From Rhyzopertha dominica (taxonomy: Eukaryota; Arthropoda; Insecta; Coleoptera; Bostrichidae), in assembly GCA_025024175.1 (NCBI GenBank), contig QCXZ01000041.1, forward strand, positions 26,469,786-26,533,785: 64,000 bases of DNA, in the 5' to 3' direction. The translations under genes and the position numbers were made by a program. This document shows, piece after piece, positions 23,401-35,460 of the stretch; the stretch's first letter is position 1, and every line of letters starts with the position of its first letter. The notes below the pieces were generated by a model. That model worked only from the letters and a program-made list of their open reading frames with translations, searched no databases and was not told where the DNA came from.

Positions 23401-25663
23401 ATTTTCATAAAAAAGCATTATTTAGGGGAAGAATTTTACTGGTATATAACAACCAGGAATTTCGGTGTTTTAAATGCAGATTTAATTTAAAAAGAAAACA
23501 GTTGGCACTGGTATATTATTAACAATTGCTAAGATTCTACCATTTACTGCAAATAAAAAATTTCAACGTTCCTTAATTGACGGAAATTCACTAATTGATA
23601 GTCAGTTCTTTGAATCATAATTTACTCATGGATAATTGTATTTCTTTTTTGTGGAAATTTCCATTATTTTAAACGTTAACGATTAATCGTCAATTATAAT
23701 AAATCGATTTTATTGTTTGAATCTAACACGTGACAATAATTAATTACAAAATCCTATAAATTTAAGAATTTCTACAATTTTATAGAATTAATTCTGCACG
23801 CCCGCATTGTAGTAAATATTTAATTTCAAAAACTATAGTAAGGACCAGTTTACAGAAAGTGACTCAACTCTTATTGTGATCAATTTCGTGATTATGTGTT
23901 AACTTTAATCTGCCAAATGTCAAAAAATCAAACTGAAAGTTTAAACTTTCGGTTATCCTTTTGTGACATTTCATGTAGCTAAGCAAAATTAGAAACGAGA
24001 ACCGCACCGCTAGACCCTTCCCTTCCTTGAATCTTCATCCTAAGGACGTCAAGCCGTGAGCAACGGCCCATATGTTTATTTAATTTGATATATGTTTTCA
24101 CAAATTGGAAGCCAAAAAGTTCTGAACAACCGTTATACTGACATGCTAGCAAATGTTTGTTGAAAATTATTTAATCTATTACCACTAGTAGAAGTTTGGG
24201 AAACTTGGACATCAGTTGAAAATTTAAACTTCTGATCATCGCTTTGTCACGTTAGATGTAGGTAAGCAAAATTAGAAATATGAACCGCACCACTAGACCT
24301 TTGGCTGCTAATCCTAAAAATGTCAAGTGGTGAGGCCCCGCCCATCACCCTGGACTACCAGTCAATACTTTTGCAGCCCAGTGTACTATCTTATATAGTT
24401 TTTGAAAGTATAGGATATTGGACCTAAAAGAAGCACTATGTAAAAAATTGAATCAGCCTAAATTTCTGAGCAGTCATTGCTTACAAGAAAGAGGTCAGTC
24501 AGTCATCTAAATATTCTACTATTCATTTATTGAATTTGCATTAATGTTGATTAAATTTTAAATATTAGCTTTCACTTAAACTATTTCCTATTATTATTTA
24601 TCTTGAATTCCATACCATTTTATTACAAGGTTTGGTGTTAAAGATAGCAATTATTTTTGTGTAACTTAATTTAAAAACTAACGAATTGCATTTTATTATT
24701 AACATTTTGCATAAAAGCAGGTGCATAGCATTTTGCAGCCATATATTGATGGTTTAAATACTTTGTCTGATGTTTCCAATTGCTTTTAAACAACTGTTTC
24801 AGGATTACCTGCCTTTTAGAGTAATAAATATTTTGAACTAAAAAAACAGTACCACATATGCTATAATAAAATGAAAGAAAATTTAATTAGGATTTATTTT
24901 GGGAAAACCAAGTTACCCACACTTAAAATTTATAAGTTTATTATATGCAACATTCTTATAAAGTCTAACTAAAATTGAGCGAATCCAATTTTAACATTCT
25001 GCATGAACTTTTGAACTATAAAAGCCTAAACTATGATTAAGTATTTCTTGTGAGTAATTAATGTTATTTTGTAGGTCTTTGCAGATTTTATGATAAAAAA
25101 TCCCGAGTACACATGATAAAACTTTCACATTGCATTGCAGTCAATGATGATGTGATAAATACCATTGCAATAAATTGTACACAATTAGCAGGTTTGGAAT
25201 TAACTGGTTGTAGAGATATAACTGACAAATCAATGTCTGCATTAGCATCCCTGGAATATTTAAAGTGGATTAATCTAGCAAATACTGAGGTTACAAATGA
25301 ATTACTTTACAATTTTCACTTGAAAAATAGTTTTCTTTGCAGATTACAGATACAGGAATTAAATATCTAATTGAAGGAAAGAGTGGCAATCAGATCAAAG
25401 AACTGAGATTAAACAACTGTATTAATGTTACATCGAATATTCTAGGAAATATTGCAGAATGTTGTCCAAAAATTGAAGTTTTAGAGTTCCATAATAGTCA
25501 GATTGCTGGTATGTCTGTAAAATATTTAATTATTTTGTGCATAGTTAAATTACATCTCAATCTTGTAGATAATACCACCACCTCGCTATTAGAAGACCAT
25601 GAATTCAAAAATCTGAAGCAGTTGACATGGACAATTAAATGGTATGTGCAACAGAGCTCCTAA
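17465..25663 (+). CDS. AMN1: AMN1-like leucine-rich repeat protein
   Basis: The conceptual protein resembles animal AMN1 homologs, cysteine-containing LRR proteins related to F-box/LRR proteins; yeast Amn1 antagonises mitotic exit, while the animal role is poorly defined. Exons: 17465-17873, 25075-25289, 25343-25508, 25569-25663; joined they keep frame and give about 294 residues. Exon 1 has an AMN1-like start region (LPRHAKDKILHKF) and the first LRR (RHIDFTAGSVDDNILSIL). Exons 2-4 continue the repeats (LELTGCRDITDKSMSAL, LRLNNCINVTSNILGNI) and end in KNLKQLTWTIKW, close to the family's C-terminal LKQVTWTVY. Donors after 17873 (GTACCC) and 25289 (GTTACA) are weak; I chose them because they restore family continuity. 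Intron 3 is open in frame and could be retained. The first ~40 residues are unlike known homologs, so the start may be later or in an unseen exon. The 7.2-kb first intron holds transposon material. Confidence 0.85.
17874..21095 (+). other. AMN1 intron 1, left part
   Basis: It contains a short hairpin (ACCACAATCAGCTT near 18302 facing AAGTTGATTGTACC near 18323), a transposase fragment at 18780-19060, and a 131-codon minus frame at 19536-19931 with no recognised domain. The remainder is AT-rich. Confidence 0.5.
18780..19060 (-). pseudogene. Transposase N-terminal HTH fragment
   Basis: On the minus strand one frame reads NARYLTQDAKEIIKNGYNYF and, after a frameshift, LKVTSEMVGVPYTTVRDII. This resembles the N-terminal helical segment plus helix-turn-helix of insect mariner/Tc1-type transposases. 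No DDE catalytic region follows. Flanks near 18530 and 19190 share an ACCCCTCA/TGAGGGGC inverted motif that could mark element ends, but no target duplication was confirmed. Confidence 0.5.
21096..24383. mobile_element. 3.3-kb element with ~700-bp terminal inverted repeats
   Basis: The element starts CACTGGGCTGCAAAAGT and ends with its reverse complement, flanked on both sides by TA (21094-21095, 24384-24385). Inverted similarity can be followed from the ends inward to about 21800 on the left and 23690 on the right: shared landmarks include GGGCCTCACC near the ends, AACCGCAC.CTAGA, TTGACGTC, AAAGTTTAAACTTTC and CACGTGACAATAATTAATTA. TA flanks are typical of Tc1/mariner-superfamily elements. 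The ~1.9-kb centre shows no transposase motif. It lies wholly inside AMN1 intron 1, so its transcript could form a hairpin with a long stem. Confidence 0.85.
24386..25074 (+). other. AMN1 intron 1, right end
   Basis: AT-rich sequence with no recognised element, ending in TTTTGTAG at the exon 2 acceptor. Confidence 0.5.
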
Positions 25664-26252
25664 AACATTTTGTCAACAGCACAAGATTTCATCAGTTCTT
25701 TTTTTTACAAAGTATAAGCACTAATTATTTCACCGTTCTATGGTGGCTATTATAAATTTAAAGTACAAGAGGGTGTTGTATTTCCGCCTCTGAGTCACTT
25801 TTTGAATTTACCACCTGTGCTGACAATTTATACACAGTAAGCATTCCAGTCCTCCCTTTACAACATTGTATGCACTTTAAAAATAGTCGGTTAATAAACG
25901 GGGTTGCGATTTAAGAAATAATTGATTCTCATCTCAAATTTTGCACTCACGCTCTTTGAGCTTAAATTTTTATTACTTTTATTTCTTAAGTGAGTTTTCA
26001 CAGCTATTACAAAACAGTTAATCGCACCAGTTCTACACAACCATTGCAGTTTGGACTATGCTGGAGAGTGACTTAAAGTTGACGACCAAACTACAATTTC
26101 GGTTTATAGGTAATTTATTATACATCTATCTTACACCTGTTAAATCTTATAAGCGATCTTGTTGATTTATAATCAAGGTTCTGATACATTCTCTATGTGG
26201 CAAAATATATATAAAGACTTCATATTTCACTTAACAATGGAATTAAGCAGCC
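25664..26252. other. Convergent 3' regions of AMN1 and clathrin light chain
   Basis: The two genes run toward each other with about 590 bp between stop codons. AATAAA on the plus strand near 25892 can serve AMN1. TTTATT near 26112 (AATAAA on the minus strand) can serve clathrin light chain. No further gene. Confidence 0.6.
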
Positions 26253-29200
26253 TTAAGCTTGTTTTGTACTTAAAGGTTGCTGCTTTAATTGAAGGATGAT
26301 CGACCTCATACGTGAAACATCCTTGCTGCCCTGTTTGGCTTTTGGATTGAAGTCACACAACTTAGCAATTCTTTCCCATTCCGTGCCAGGTTCCATTTCA
26401 TTATCCTCAGCGACAAATTGTTTCTCAGCATTTCTATGGAGAAAGTGTATTGAAGTATATTATGTGCATATAAACTATATATTGTGTGGAAATTACATAA
26501 ACTATAAAAATACTCACTTAGCCGCATCTCTACAGACATGAAATTAAATATGCCATAGTCATTTCCATTAAGAAATAATCATAAATAAACTTGAAGTGCT
26601 CAGAAACTCACCTATTTGCAGCCTTTGTTTTTGCAATGGCTTCCTCATGATTCTTATACCATTCTTCCAATTCCTTTTTAGCAATTTCCCTCCATTCCTG
26701 TTTCTTCTTTTCCTCTTCTCGATCTATAATGTATTTATTATTACAGGTAAAGTGCATTATGAAGATTTCACATCGATTGGAAGCTAGTACTTATTTTTCT
26801 TAATTGCTAATAAATATTTACCTTTTTCTTCTAAGCGCTTAATTTGTTCTTCCCTCCATTTCCTAATCTTTTCAGGTTCCTCTCTAACTTCCTGTTTAGA
26901 TGGAGGGGGTGGTGATGGAGAGGCTACAATTAAATAGGCAACCATAAAACAAACAATTTATGGTTTTAAACAGAAACCAAACACAAGTGGCAAACATTAT
27001 CATACAATTACTTACAGTAATACAAAAACATAGTGAAATAACTAAATCATGACGAGCTACATTCTGAAAACACTAAGTCACGGTTTTGTATATATTTTAA
27101 AATTTTATTATGGAACTACTATTCTCTGAATAACAAACATGCAATTATTTATACAAATAATTAAATCTTGAACAAAACAACCAGTACATTCACATCTCTC
27201 ATTTAGGCTTGAAAATACTTGGATACATCTGTTCATAAGTGTTGTGCATATATTGTAGCAGCTAATGGTTGGAACTAAATCTTAAGCGGGAACTACCTAC
27301 TCTGTATTATTTACTAATTTAATAAAATGTTACATAATAAACTTGTGCAATTAAACAGAATTATCAAATGGCTATCGAATTTTCAACTATTCTTAAAAAA
27401 GCAAATCTCAAAAATTTGCCAACGTCTTTACATCTGATTGGTAAACAATGGCTAAGAATTGTGTTTGTATTTTATTTTTCTGGGCTTTGGTTCCTTTTTC
27501 TAAATAAAAAACTTTTTTGACTGCGTTTCGACTATATTTATTTGATTTTTGCCTTCCTCTGGTATTTTTCTTCATCAAAATTTATGTATGTGTCATTATA
27601 ACGGTATGTCGGTTTCTAGTTTTTATGTAGAAATAAGAAACCATAGCCCACAAAAATAAATTACAAACACAATTAACCAAGGAGTTCCGCAAAAGAAGCA
27701 AATAATTAATTGCTAAGAATTTTATACAACATAAAATATCCATCGCAACATTAATTAATTTTATGTTTTGCCATTTCACTTGACTGTTAGGTGTAGCTTC
27801 AATAAAGCAATGAGTCAAACAAATATTAATTGGAGTGATAACTTATAAATATACTAATGAATTGTTTATTTAATATCGAATACACAGGTTTAAAAATTAT
27901 ACTAAATAAAAAAAATATAAATGGAATACACTTACCTCCACCAAATGGATCCCCCTGTAGAAATGATTCATCTACGAAGAAAGAAGAAAACTAAAGCATG
28001 CGGTAGAAACCCTAATTCATTCAAAGATAACAAGCACATGCAAATAGTTTTTACTACATTTAAATATAGGTTAAGTAAAATGTTTAAACCATGACATTAG
28101 GAGCGCAGCTTTTATTTTATGAAATCTATGGATGCTGAAAAACAACTAATGACTTCGTTGATATTCATGATCCCTACTTAACTATAATACAGTATTTTCT
28201 GCAAGCTGAGTTGTCTAAACACAATGAAAGTTTCGCCATCAAGTTTCTAAGCAAAGCTACGAACCACATGACCATATGAAGTAGTTTTCAAAATCTGTGT
28301 AGCTAAAACTGAAATAATAGAAATTTTCTGGAATCTTGGCAGAACTTTGCATGAGCAGTAAATCTGCTGATAGACCGCTTGCCAAAGCTCCTCATTTCAC
28401 CGAGTAGTATGACGATTACAGTTTCGGTGAAGAAAAACTTGAACAATCGCCAAGTGTTGGAAAAGAGCGAAATACATGCAAAAAGAGTTCATTTTTTGTG
28501 TTCTATTACAGAGTACAGAGCAGAAGGATGAGTATTATCTTATTGACAGAACATACCTACACCGCTCCCTTACAACCCCAAGATCATGGGATGATAGCAG
28601 CACCCATGTTTACATTCGCCTATTGCAAAGGTTCAGCGACAGAACATTGTTCATGCTAGTGGCAAAAATATATTCATACCAAATGTGCTGTTCTTCAAGT
28701 CAGGGTTAAAAACAGGTGACTACCATCCCGACATGAATCAATTAATTATAAATAATGGTTGGGGAAGAAATTAATACCAAATTTACCTCAAAAGAGGCAA
28801 TGGCTTTTTTAATGTGGAATTTTCTTCGAGTTAGATGAAACCACACTAGAATCATATGAATCAACCGACAGATATAGGTTATGAATTTTTATCTGGGGGA
28901 ATTGATGTGGTGAATCTGGTGGTTTCCAGTGGTACTTCGTAGTTGGTGTAAACAGCAAAATATGGAATAGGTAACACGACGTATACACATGTATTTTGAA
29001 TTATCGCGATGTTCAGTAAATGTACTTGCAGGAAAAGCCATTGAATCTTTAAATTAAAAACTATGTGTTGGTGAAGGAGTAACCTTAAAAATGTAATGAC
29101 GCAAGCAATGTGTAAGATAATAAATAATATTTTTACTATTCATATACATATTTAGCTGCACAAAACGAATTTTAACAAAAGCAACATTTGGAATGAAATT

Positions 29201-32200
29201 GAACATAAACACGGCCAGTTTAAGTATGTACTTACAACTAAACGACTAAATAAAGATGTCCCTAAACTGAAATGTATAAAAATTTCTTCCGGGGTAGGTA
29301 TAATCAAGGGCATTACTTTTTCAGTAGCTTCATAATATTCATATTTAACTACATGATGAAGCTAGCATCATTAAAAAAAGTTTAACACAATAATGCCTAT
29401 TAAACAATTTTGTCACTTATGACCCCATACTGTTGTTTGTGTTACTCATATTTTTTAGTTTATTTTTTGATATATTTGTATTAATTGAAAAATTGCATTA
29501 TCTTAGTCGTCTTTTTTCAGTAGCTTTATTCATAAATGTTTGAACAACTAATAATTGTTTTGTTTATTGCCAATTGTAAATCTCATAACTGTGATTCAAT
29601 TTTATAAGAAGTACACATGACAAACAATGTGTATCAATAATTTGATTTGATTCTATTTAATATTTGAATGTATTACTTTAAAATACTTAACATTGTATTT
29701 ATTTTTTTAATAAATTTTTCCCAACCAAAGATATAACCTAACATGTGTGCATCACTATTAGATGTTGCAATATAATATACTGATGTTAGCCAAACCATTT
29801 AGTACTACATGTGATATATAATAATTAAACTTTATATACCAACAAATCCGCTCCAATGTACCCCGCAAAATGTTAATACTTAAAAATATTTAAAATTACA
29901 CTACAGAAAAAATAAAAGATGTATAAAATTTTTAAAATTTGCTCTGTGGACTGTATACCTTAAAAACAAAAAATCTAAAATTTGAAAGGAGTCTGTCATA
30001 CACAACCCCTTTGAAAAGTACCACTAACAATTTTAAGTAATATAGTAAATAGCACATATCGTAAGAATGTTGCCAGTATTTAGTTTTGAAACATGAATTT
30101 TTTGCTTTTCTTTAAAAAAGTAAAAAATGCCACTTTAGGAATTTTGGAAAGCCAAAAGATGGTGCATAGCATGGAATTATCAAGGACCCTAACGTTAATG
30201 TAAAAATAAGGGATAATAATTATGCAGCAATATGCTATTGGCTTTTTCTTTTATGAAATTAATAAATAAAGTAGCAATTTCTATATATCTTGTTTGTGAT
30301 TGTATACTTTCTTTTACTCTTCACAATTACAAATGTATCTGTGCCTATCAAGTATACACTTTTTTATGCCTCTAAAACCATTATTGACAGTGTTCTATTA
30401 ATATTTATTTATTATTAATATTAATTACTGCATTACATAAATTAATTTTTAGTAAGAAATGCACTTAATACCATTACATTTTTAATGTAGCTGCGTGGTT
30501 GGTTGCCGACAACGCTTCATCCCTAACTTGTGGGGTACCACTGACGTTTAGTAACTTTGTCGGTTGGTTCATGTGTCGGTTGATTTAGGTGTTGGCTGAT
30601 TCATATGCTCTGAATCATACTCACTATTGTGAATTGTGCCTTTGGCTTTTCTGTGGAGGCTAGACATGCTAAGTTGTCATTCTACATTTATGTTGATTAC
30701 ATTATTGTTAGTGGCAGAAAATACCTGCCTGGACAATGAATTTTGAAATGTCAACTAATTAGTGTTCATTATGTTTTCGCAGTCCTTGTTAAAATGAACA
30801 AATGTACAAAATGGGATACCGTCAACAAAGATTATTATTATAGCTAGCACCTAATTAGCAGATGACGGCACAAGGGCACAACACAAGTTGGGCAGATTAT
30901 TAAACGGTAACCTTAAAATACGCCAGCTACAGCTTGTAAAGTGTTGGAAGACACAATATAACTGTTTTAAACAAAAATTAATGACATTTGTTTTTTATAA
31001 CATTACAAATGATAAGTGCACATATTTTCTCTCAAGTGCCAGAAGCTTTGGTAGGCATTTTAACCTAAAAAGACTAAAAAACATAAGAAATCTGTTGTTT
31101 TGTAAAATTACAAAAATTTCATTGCTTTGGTAGTTTAATCTAACAGGCCATCAAACACTTTTTATTTTTCAACTGTCAAACAAAGAATCAGACTTTTATT
31201 GCACAAAGCGTAGTTAACCAGCAGCTGCCATGGCCAGCACCAACAAAAAAACNAGTGTTAACAGACACCATCAGTTCACCGTAGGTTAACTACCCTTTCT
31301 GCAATCTGGTGCAAACGATGGACTCATTAGTTAATCTGATTTTTTATGTTACATTTATTACTAAAGCAAAATTCCTGCAAGTTTGCAAAACTCATGATAT
31401 CTTTAATATTACATCTATTACAATTATTACCATCTATTACAATTATTACATATATTACATCAATAGATGTAAGATTAAAGGTACCATGGGTTTTGCAGAC
31501 TTACAGGAAATTTCGCTTACGGCTATCAAATATCAGATTGCAGAAAAAATCTAAAAAATTCAACTTATTAAAACTACTTATTGAAATAATTTATAACAGA
31601 ATCCTTCAACAGACAATTATTTTTCTTTCCTTAAGATAGTGCCACATGCAGGAAGTACAGCCAAAAGTGTTACACATACGAAAATATTCTATAACCTACA
31701 CCAGGGATCTTCAACCCCAAGCGCCTTTCATTTTTTTGCGGCCCACAACTAAAACAAACAAAGTTACCAACTACGTAATAATTTATAAGCCAAAACTGAA
31801 AAATAATTTCAAAAGAATATCTGACTCTAGGTTAACTAAATATTTATAACTTCGATCTTTATAATTTTTACTTCAATTATATTGACAAAAATAAATTTAC
31901 AAGTATTCGACTTCATGCTCAGAAAATATCATTGTTTTGAAGCACCTATGTATTTGAGCAGCAAAAAATAGGATCACAATAACGGACTCGAACTTTCAAA
32001 TAGTCTTTGTATTGCTAAGTCCAGGAAACCGTCATACACTGACAAACTTGCTAAAACAAAACAATGCCAGAAATCTCATTAAAGTGTATTTTTTAAATAA
32101 ACCTCTTTAAAAAACATGTCTTTCACTATATACATGGTTTCTATAAATGATTCAGGGCGCTTATGGAAATTATCGATTAAATCAATTTGCCGCCTCTCAG

Positions 32201-33235
32201 GAAAGTGACGTATATTTGTCATCTGTCGATTTTTAAATTATTTGATATATTTTAATATGAGAAAACTCCTGGGAATGTATATTTTCAACATATTCTGTAG
32301 TGTTTTGTGGGATAATCAAGTTTAAGGTTGCAGAAAGCTCACATTTCGGAGCTGTGGTGTGACATTGATCTGCAACCTTCAACTACTATCGCCGTGCATA
32401 TTGTAGCTTGGCAGCAGTAACAAAAAGACGGCACAAAGAATTCAGAAATCAAAGCTGCCCGTGTTGCATAAATCATTTATATAAACCATGTATTTTCTTC
32501 CTAGCTAAGTGCTAAAGTGGACCTAAGTCCCAAATCCCACCTAAAATCTTAAGCAACCTTAAATCTTCAATGTTGTATAATAATATAGTTTCTTTTGCGG
32601 GCCATCTGTCAATAGGGAAATTCGAATGTAGCCCATGGAAAATTAAAGGTTGAAGACCTCTGATCTACAGTTATAAAATAAGTAGGTTTTATAGATTCTA
32701 TCGGCAACAAAATCTGTCTGTGCAAGAGGTAGGCTCTACTATATACTACTGCAGTACGAAAAGATCTTTTCGAGAATCTTACATTAAATAATGCAATAAG
32801 AATTTTTTATAACATGCACACACACTGGACGATTCAAACATTAACATACCATTACTTAGCACTTTTGTGGTGTCTAGACCGTTCTGTTCAATTCCGTCCA
32901 CCATCTCAAAGCTCGAAAAAGAGTTGGTATGGGCACCATCTATGGTAAAAGCGTAACTTCAAAAAAAAACCTCAACTTATATACATTTGAACAAAATTCC
33001 GTGATCGTGCACCAAGAGATATGAACACAAAAAAATCATGCTTAAAATTGTGTGAGGAGTACCTGCTAGTTGTACGCCCCTAATACTCACCTCCGTTTTG
33101 CTGCGGATGTGGAACGGAAACCGCGGCAGGTTTTACCTCATCTTCCAAGCCCGCAAGTTCATCTTGCTCTCTTGCCAGAAATTCAGCTGCTGGATCTACG
33201 TCTTGTTGATCAAAATTGTCATCAAATTCAGCCAT
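26253..33235 (-). CDS. Clc: Clathrin light chain
   Basis: Clathrin light chain binds the heavy-chain hub and regulates triskelion assembly and actin links in endocytosis. Coding exons in transcript order: 33235-33091, 32939-32850, 27971-27936, 26923-26822, 26723-26612, 26433-26253. All junctions are GT-AG and joined frames give 221 residues, close to the ~219 of Drosophila. Residues 1-31 hold the hallmark DPAAEFLAREQDELAGLE, the conserved N-terminal block that binds Hip1R-type proteins. The middle is REEPEKIRKWREEQ and a charged coiled coil (EEEKKKQEWREIAKKELEEW) that contacts the heavy chain. The end contains MEPGTEWERIAKLCDFN and MRSIILQLKQQP. The start is the ATG at 33235, preceding MAEFDDNFD; an upstream in-frame ATG at 33301 gives a non-family hydrophobic leader and was rejected. 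The 36- and 90-bp exons are symmetric and may be alternatively spliced. Confidence 0.96.
27972..31195 (-). other. Clathrin light chain intron 2, downstream part
   Basis: The intron spans 27972-32849. In this part no gene or element was recognised; the short frames at 28476 and 30888 lack domains. Confidence 0.5.
31199..31311. mobile_element. Decayed copy of the GGCCCGTTGCACAAAG palindromic MITE
   Basis: ATTGCACAAAGCGTAGTTAACC at one end and GGTTAACTACCCTTTCTGCAAT at the other form imperfect inverted ends like those of the intact copy at 48939-49113. The GCAGCTGCCATGGCCAGCACC stretch corresponds to its GCCGTTGCC..GCAGCACC interior. It is older than that copy. Confidence 0.65.
31394..31462. 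repeat. Short tandem repeat of a CATCTATTACAATTATTAC-type unit
   Basis: Two near-identical ~25-base units (ATCTATTACAATTATTAC) lie side by side, followed by degenerate ATTACAT units. Confidence 0.6.
31702..32662. mobile_element. hAT-type element interrupted by a younger MITE
   Basis: The ends CAGGGATCTTCAACC and, in reverse complement, CAGAGGTCTTCAACC match the common hAT terminal pattern CAG.GGTCTTCAACC, with GCGGCCCAC / GCGGGCCAT following inside. The flanks ACCTACAC and ATCTACAG agree at six of eight positions, consistent with an old 8-bp duplication. The element at 32133-32490 sits within it, so that insertion came later. Both are in clathrin light chain intron 2. Confidence 0.65.
32133..32490. 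mobile_element. TA-flanked MITE, copy A of the ATAAATGATTCA family
   Basis: It starts CATGGTTTCTATAAATGATT and ends with a near-exact inverse (AATCATTTATATAAACCATG), with TA on both sides. Its interior shares GGCGCTTATGGAAATTATCG, TTTCGGAGCTGTGG and CGCCGTGCATATTGTAGCTT with the copies at 33608 and 34538. Confidence 0.85.
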
Positions 33236-33607
33236 TTCACGTTTGCGATTCAAGTATACACGTATAAAACAGAAAACTGAAAGACTGGAAGGAACTGCCA
33301 AATGACAAAATGACTAAAGACAACACAGGTTCTTTTTTAATCGGCGGATTGACGATTGACGTGACGTTGACGTTGACAATATGATGACACAAATTGAATA
33401 TCGGCAATATTGCCAAACGTAAGAAATTTTATGGTATATTATTAGAAATTATTAAGGCAGGTTTTTATCTGTACAAGTATCGTAAAGTTTAATCTGGATT
33501 TAAAATGAAATTTGCTATTACGCATCCAAGAGCACTTCATTTTGTCCATTCATTAAACCGGCATAGTGTCTTTGGCATTAATATTTTTACAATATGCAAT
33601 AATAATA
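33236..33607. promoter_or_regulatory. Clathrin light chain 5' region
   Basis: This stretch lies upstream of the clathrin light chain start and should contain its 5' UTR and promoter. GACGTGACGTTGACGTTGAC at 33357-33376 is a short repeated GACGT/GACGTTGAC tract, similar to CREB/ATF-type cores (TGACGT). The regulatory role is inferred. Confidence 0.4.
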
Positions 33608-34537
33608 CAGGGTTTCTATAAATGATTCATGCATCCAGGGCGCTTACGGAAATTATCGATTAAATCAGTTTGCCGCCTCTCAGGAAGGTGAACACAACAA
33701 TTGAGGCGTTGATATGAAAAACGACTTGTCCAAAAATTCATGAAATGAGTTATTGGTGCCACTGGATTTTTTAAGATGTATTGCACCACATTGTTGTGTT
33801 TTTACCAGTAAAAACGATATAAACACCGAAATGTACAAATACGACAGACAAAAATTGCATTAGCTCTTCAACTTTTTGCGTTATTAGGTTTTTTTATTTT
33901 TTTTATTGCTTTAACGTATACTTGTCATCTGTTGCCTGTTAAATTATTTGATATATTTTAATATGAGGAAACGGGTGGGAGTTTGTATTTTCAACATATT
34001 CTGCAGTGTTTTGTGCAATAATCAGCATTAAGGTTGCAGAAAGCTTACATTTCGGAGCTGTGGACTGACACGGTTCACGGTTGTATTTGTATCGTATTTA
34101 GCAGGTTATGACTAGATTAAACCTGTAATATGATGGACTGATATTTTTAGCCTGCCGCAATAGTAACATTCACAAACTAAGTGATATGTGATAGTAACAG
34201 TAACGTTAGCCACACAGCCACAATACACAAAGCTTCCACAGTGTGCAAGGGTGTAGAACTGTAGAGGTTACCACAAGTCTACTGTATCTACCAATAGAAC
34301 CGTAAATTGTTGGAAAATCTTTATAAAGCCATCAATTTTGTGACTAACTTGATCTACAACCTTCAATACTATCGTACTAATTGATGTTCAGCTTCGATCA
34401 TATATATTGATTTAAATGTCTATGATGTTCACTTATCGCCGTGCATATTGTAGCTTGACAGCAGTTACAAAAAGGCGGCACAAAGAATTCAGATATCAAC
34501 GCCACCCGCGTTGCATGAATCATTTATAGAAACCCTG
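33608..34537. mobile_element. TA-flanked MITE, copy B of the ATAAATGATTCA family
   Basis: It begins CAGGGTTTCTATAAATGATT and ends AATCATTTATAGAAACCCTG, flanked by TA. At 930 bp it is the longest copy and seems closest to full length. It joins copy C directly on its right. Confidence 0.85.
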
Positions 34538-34994
34538 TATAAATGATTCATACATCCACGGCGCTTATGGAAATTATCAATTAAATTAGTTTGTCGCCTC
34601 TCGGGGTAGTGAACACAACTATTGATTTAACGTATACTTGTCATCTATCGATTGTTGAATTATTTGGTATATTTTAATATGAGAAAAAGCTTGGGAGTGT
34701 GTATTTTCAACATATTCTGCAGAATTTTGTGGGAAAACTAAATATAAAGTTGCAGAACCTCACATTTTGGAGCTGTGAGGTGACACGGTTTCGTATAACT
34801 TTTAGGTTATGTATCGTATTTTTGAGGTCGTGGCCTTATGGCTACAGTAAGCCTGTAAAACAATTTTACTTTGATGGACTCAAAAGATGTTTTTAGCCTG
34901 CCACAATGGTGATATTCACAAACTAAGTGGTACTAACGTTAGCTGCACTACACAAACGCCGCCCGCATTGCATGAATCATTTATAGAAACCATG
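34538..34994. mobile_element. ATAAATGATTCA family, copy C, fused to copy B
   Basis: Immediately after copy B ends, the sequence resumes at TATAAATGATTCATACATCC, i.e. the family's left end lacking its first ~9 bases, and runs to TTTATAGAAACCATG followed by TA. The two copies thus lie in tandem, sharing one junction. Confidence 0.8.
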
Positions 34995-35460
34995 TATATT
35001 CAAAATCAATCTGCTACACCTGCTTACTGTTGAAAAATAGTTGGTGTCAACAGCATGCGGTATTAATAGAGTTAATATTACATTGTCATCCAGTTCTAAG
35101 CTATGCTTAAAGTTTCAAATCTCAAGTCTGTAGCTCATCAGGAAGCTAGTTTAAAATCGATTGCAAAATTTGTACAGAATCGAGCGGACAAACAGACATA
35201 AAAGCGAGTTAATAAAAACGTTAAAATAGAGAAGAGAAACCGGACCTTTATCTGTCTGTGTATTAATAATCCTGAAAGATGAGATTTGGCAACACTAATG
35301 TAGGTAGTCGATTGTGAACGAACTTCGTGTTCTTGGTGTACTAATTTAAGTTTTTAAGTACTACTTTGATACTAACATTTTCATTTGCCATTGCTAGTGA
35401 AGATCAATTTGGATACAGAAAATTAAGTATGGCTTAAATTTATAGGGTAAACTAAGGTAT

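Noticed and set aside
33236..33301. Upstream in-frame ATG giving clathrin light chain an N-terminal extension
   Set aside because: The extra residues are hydrophobic and unlike the family, which starts directly with an acidic Met-x-x-Phe-Asp segment.
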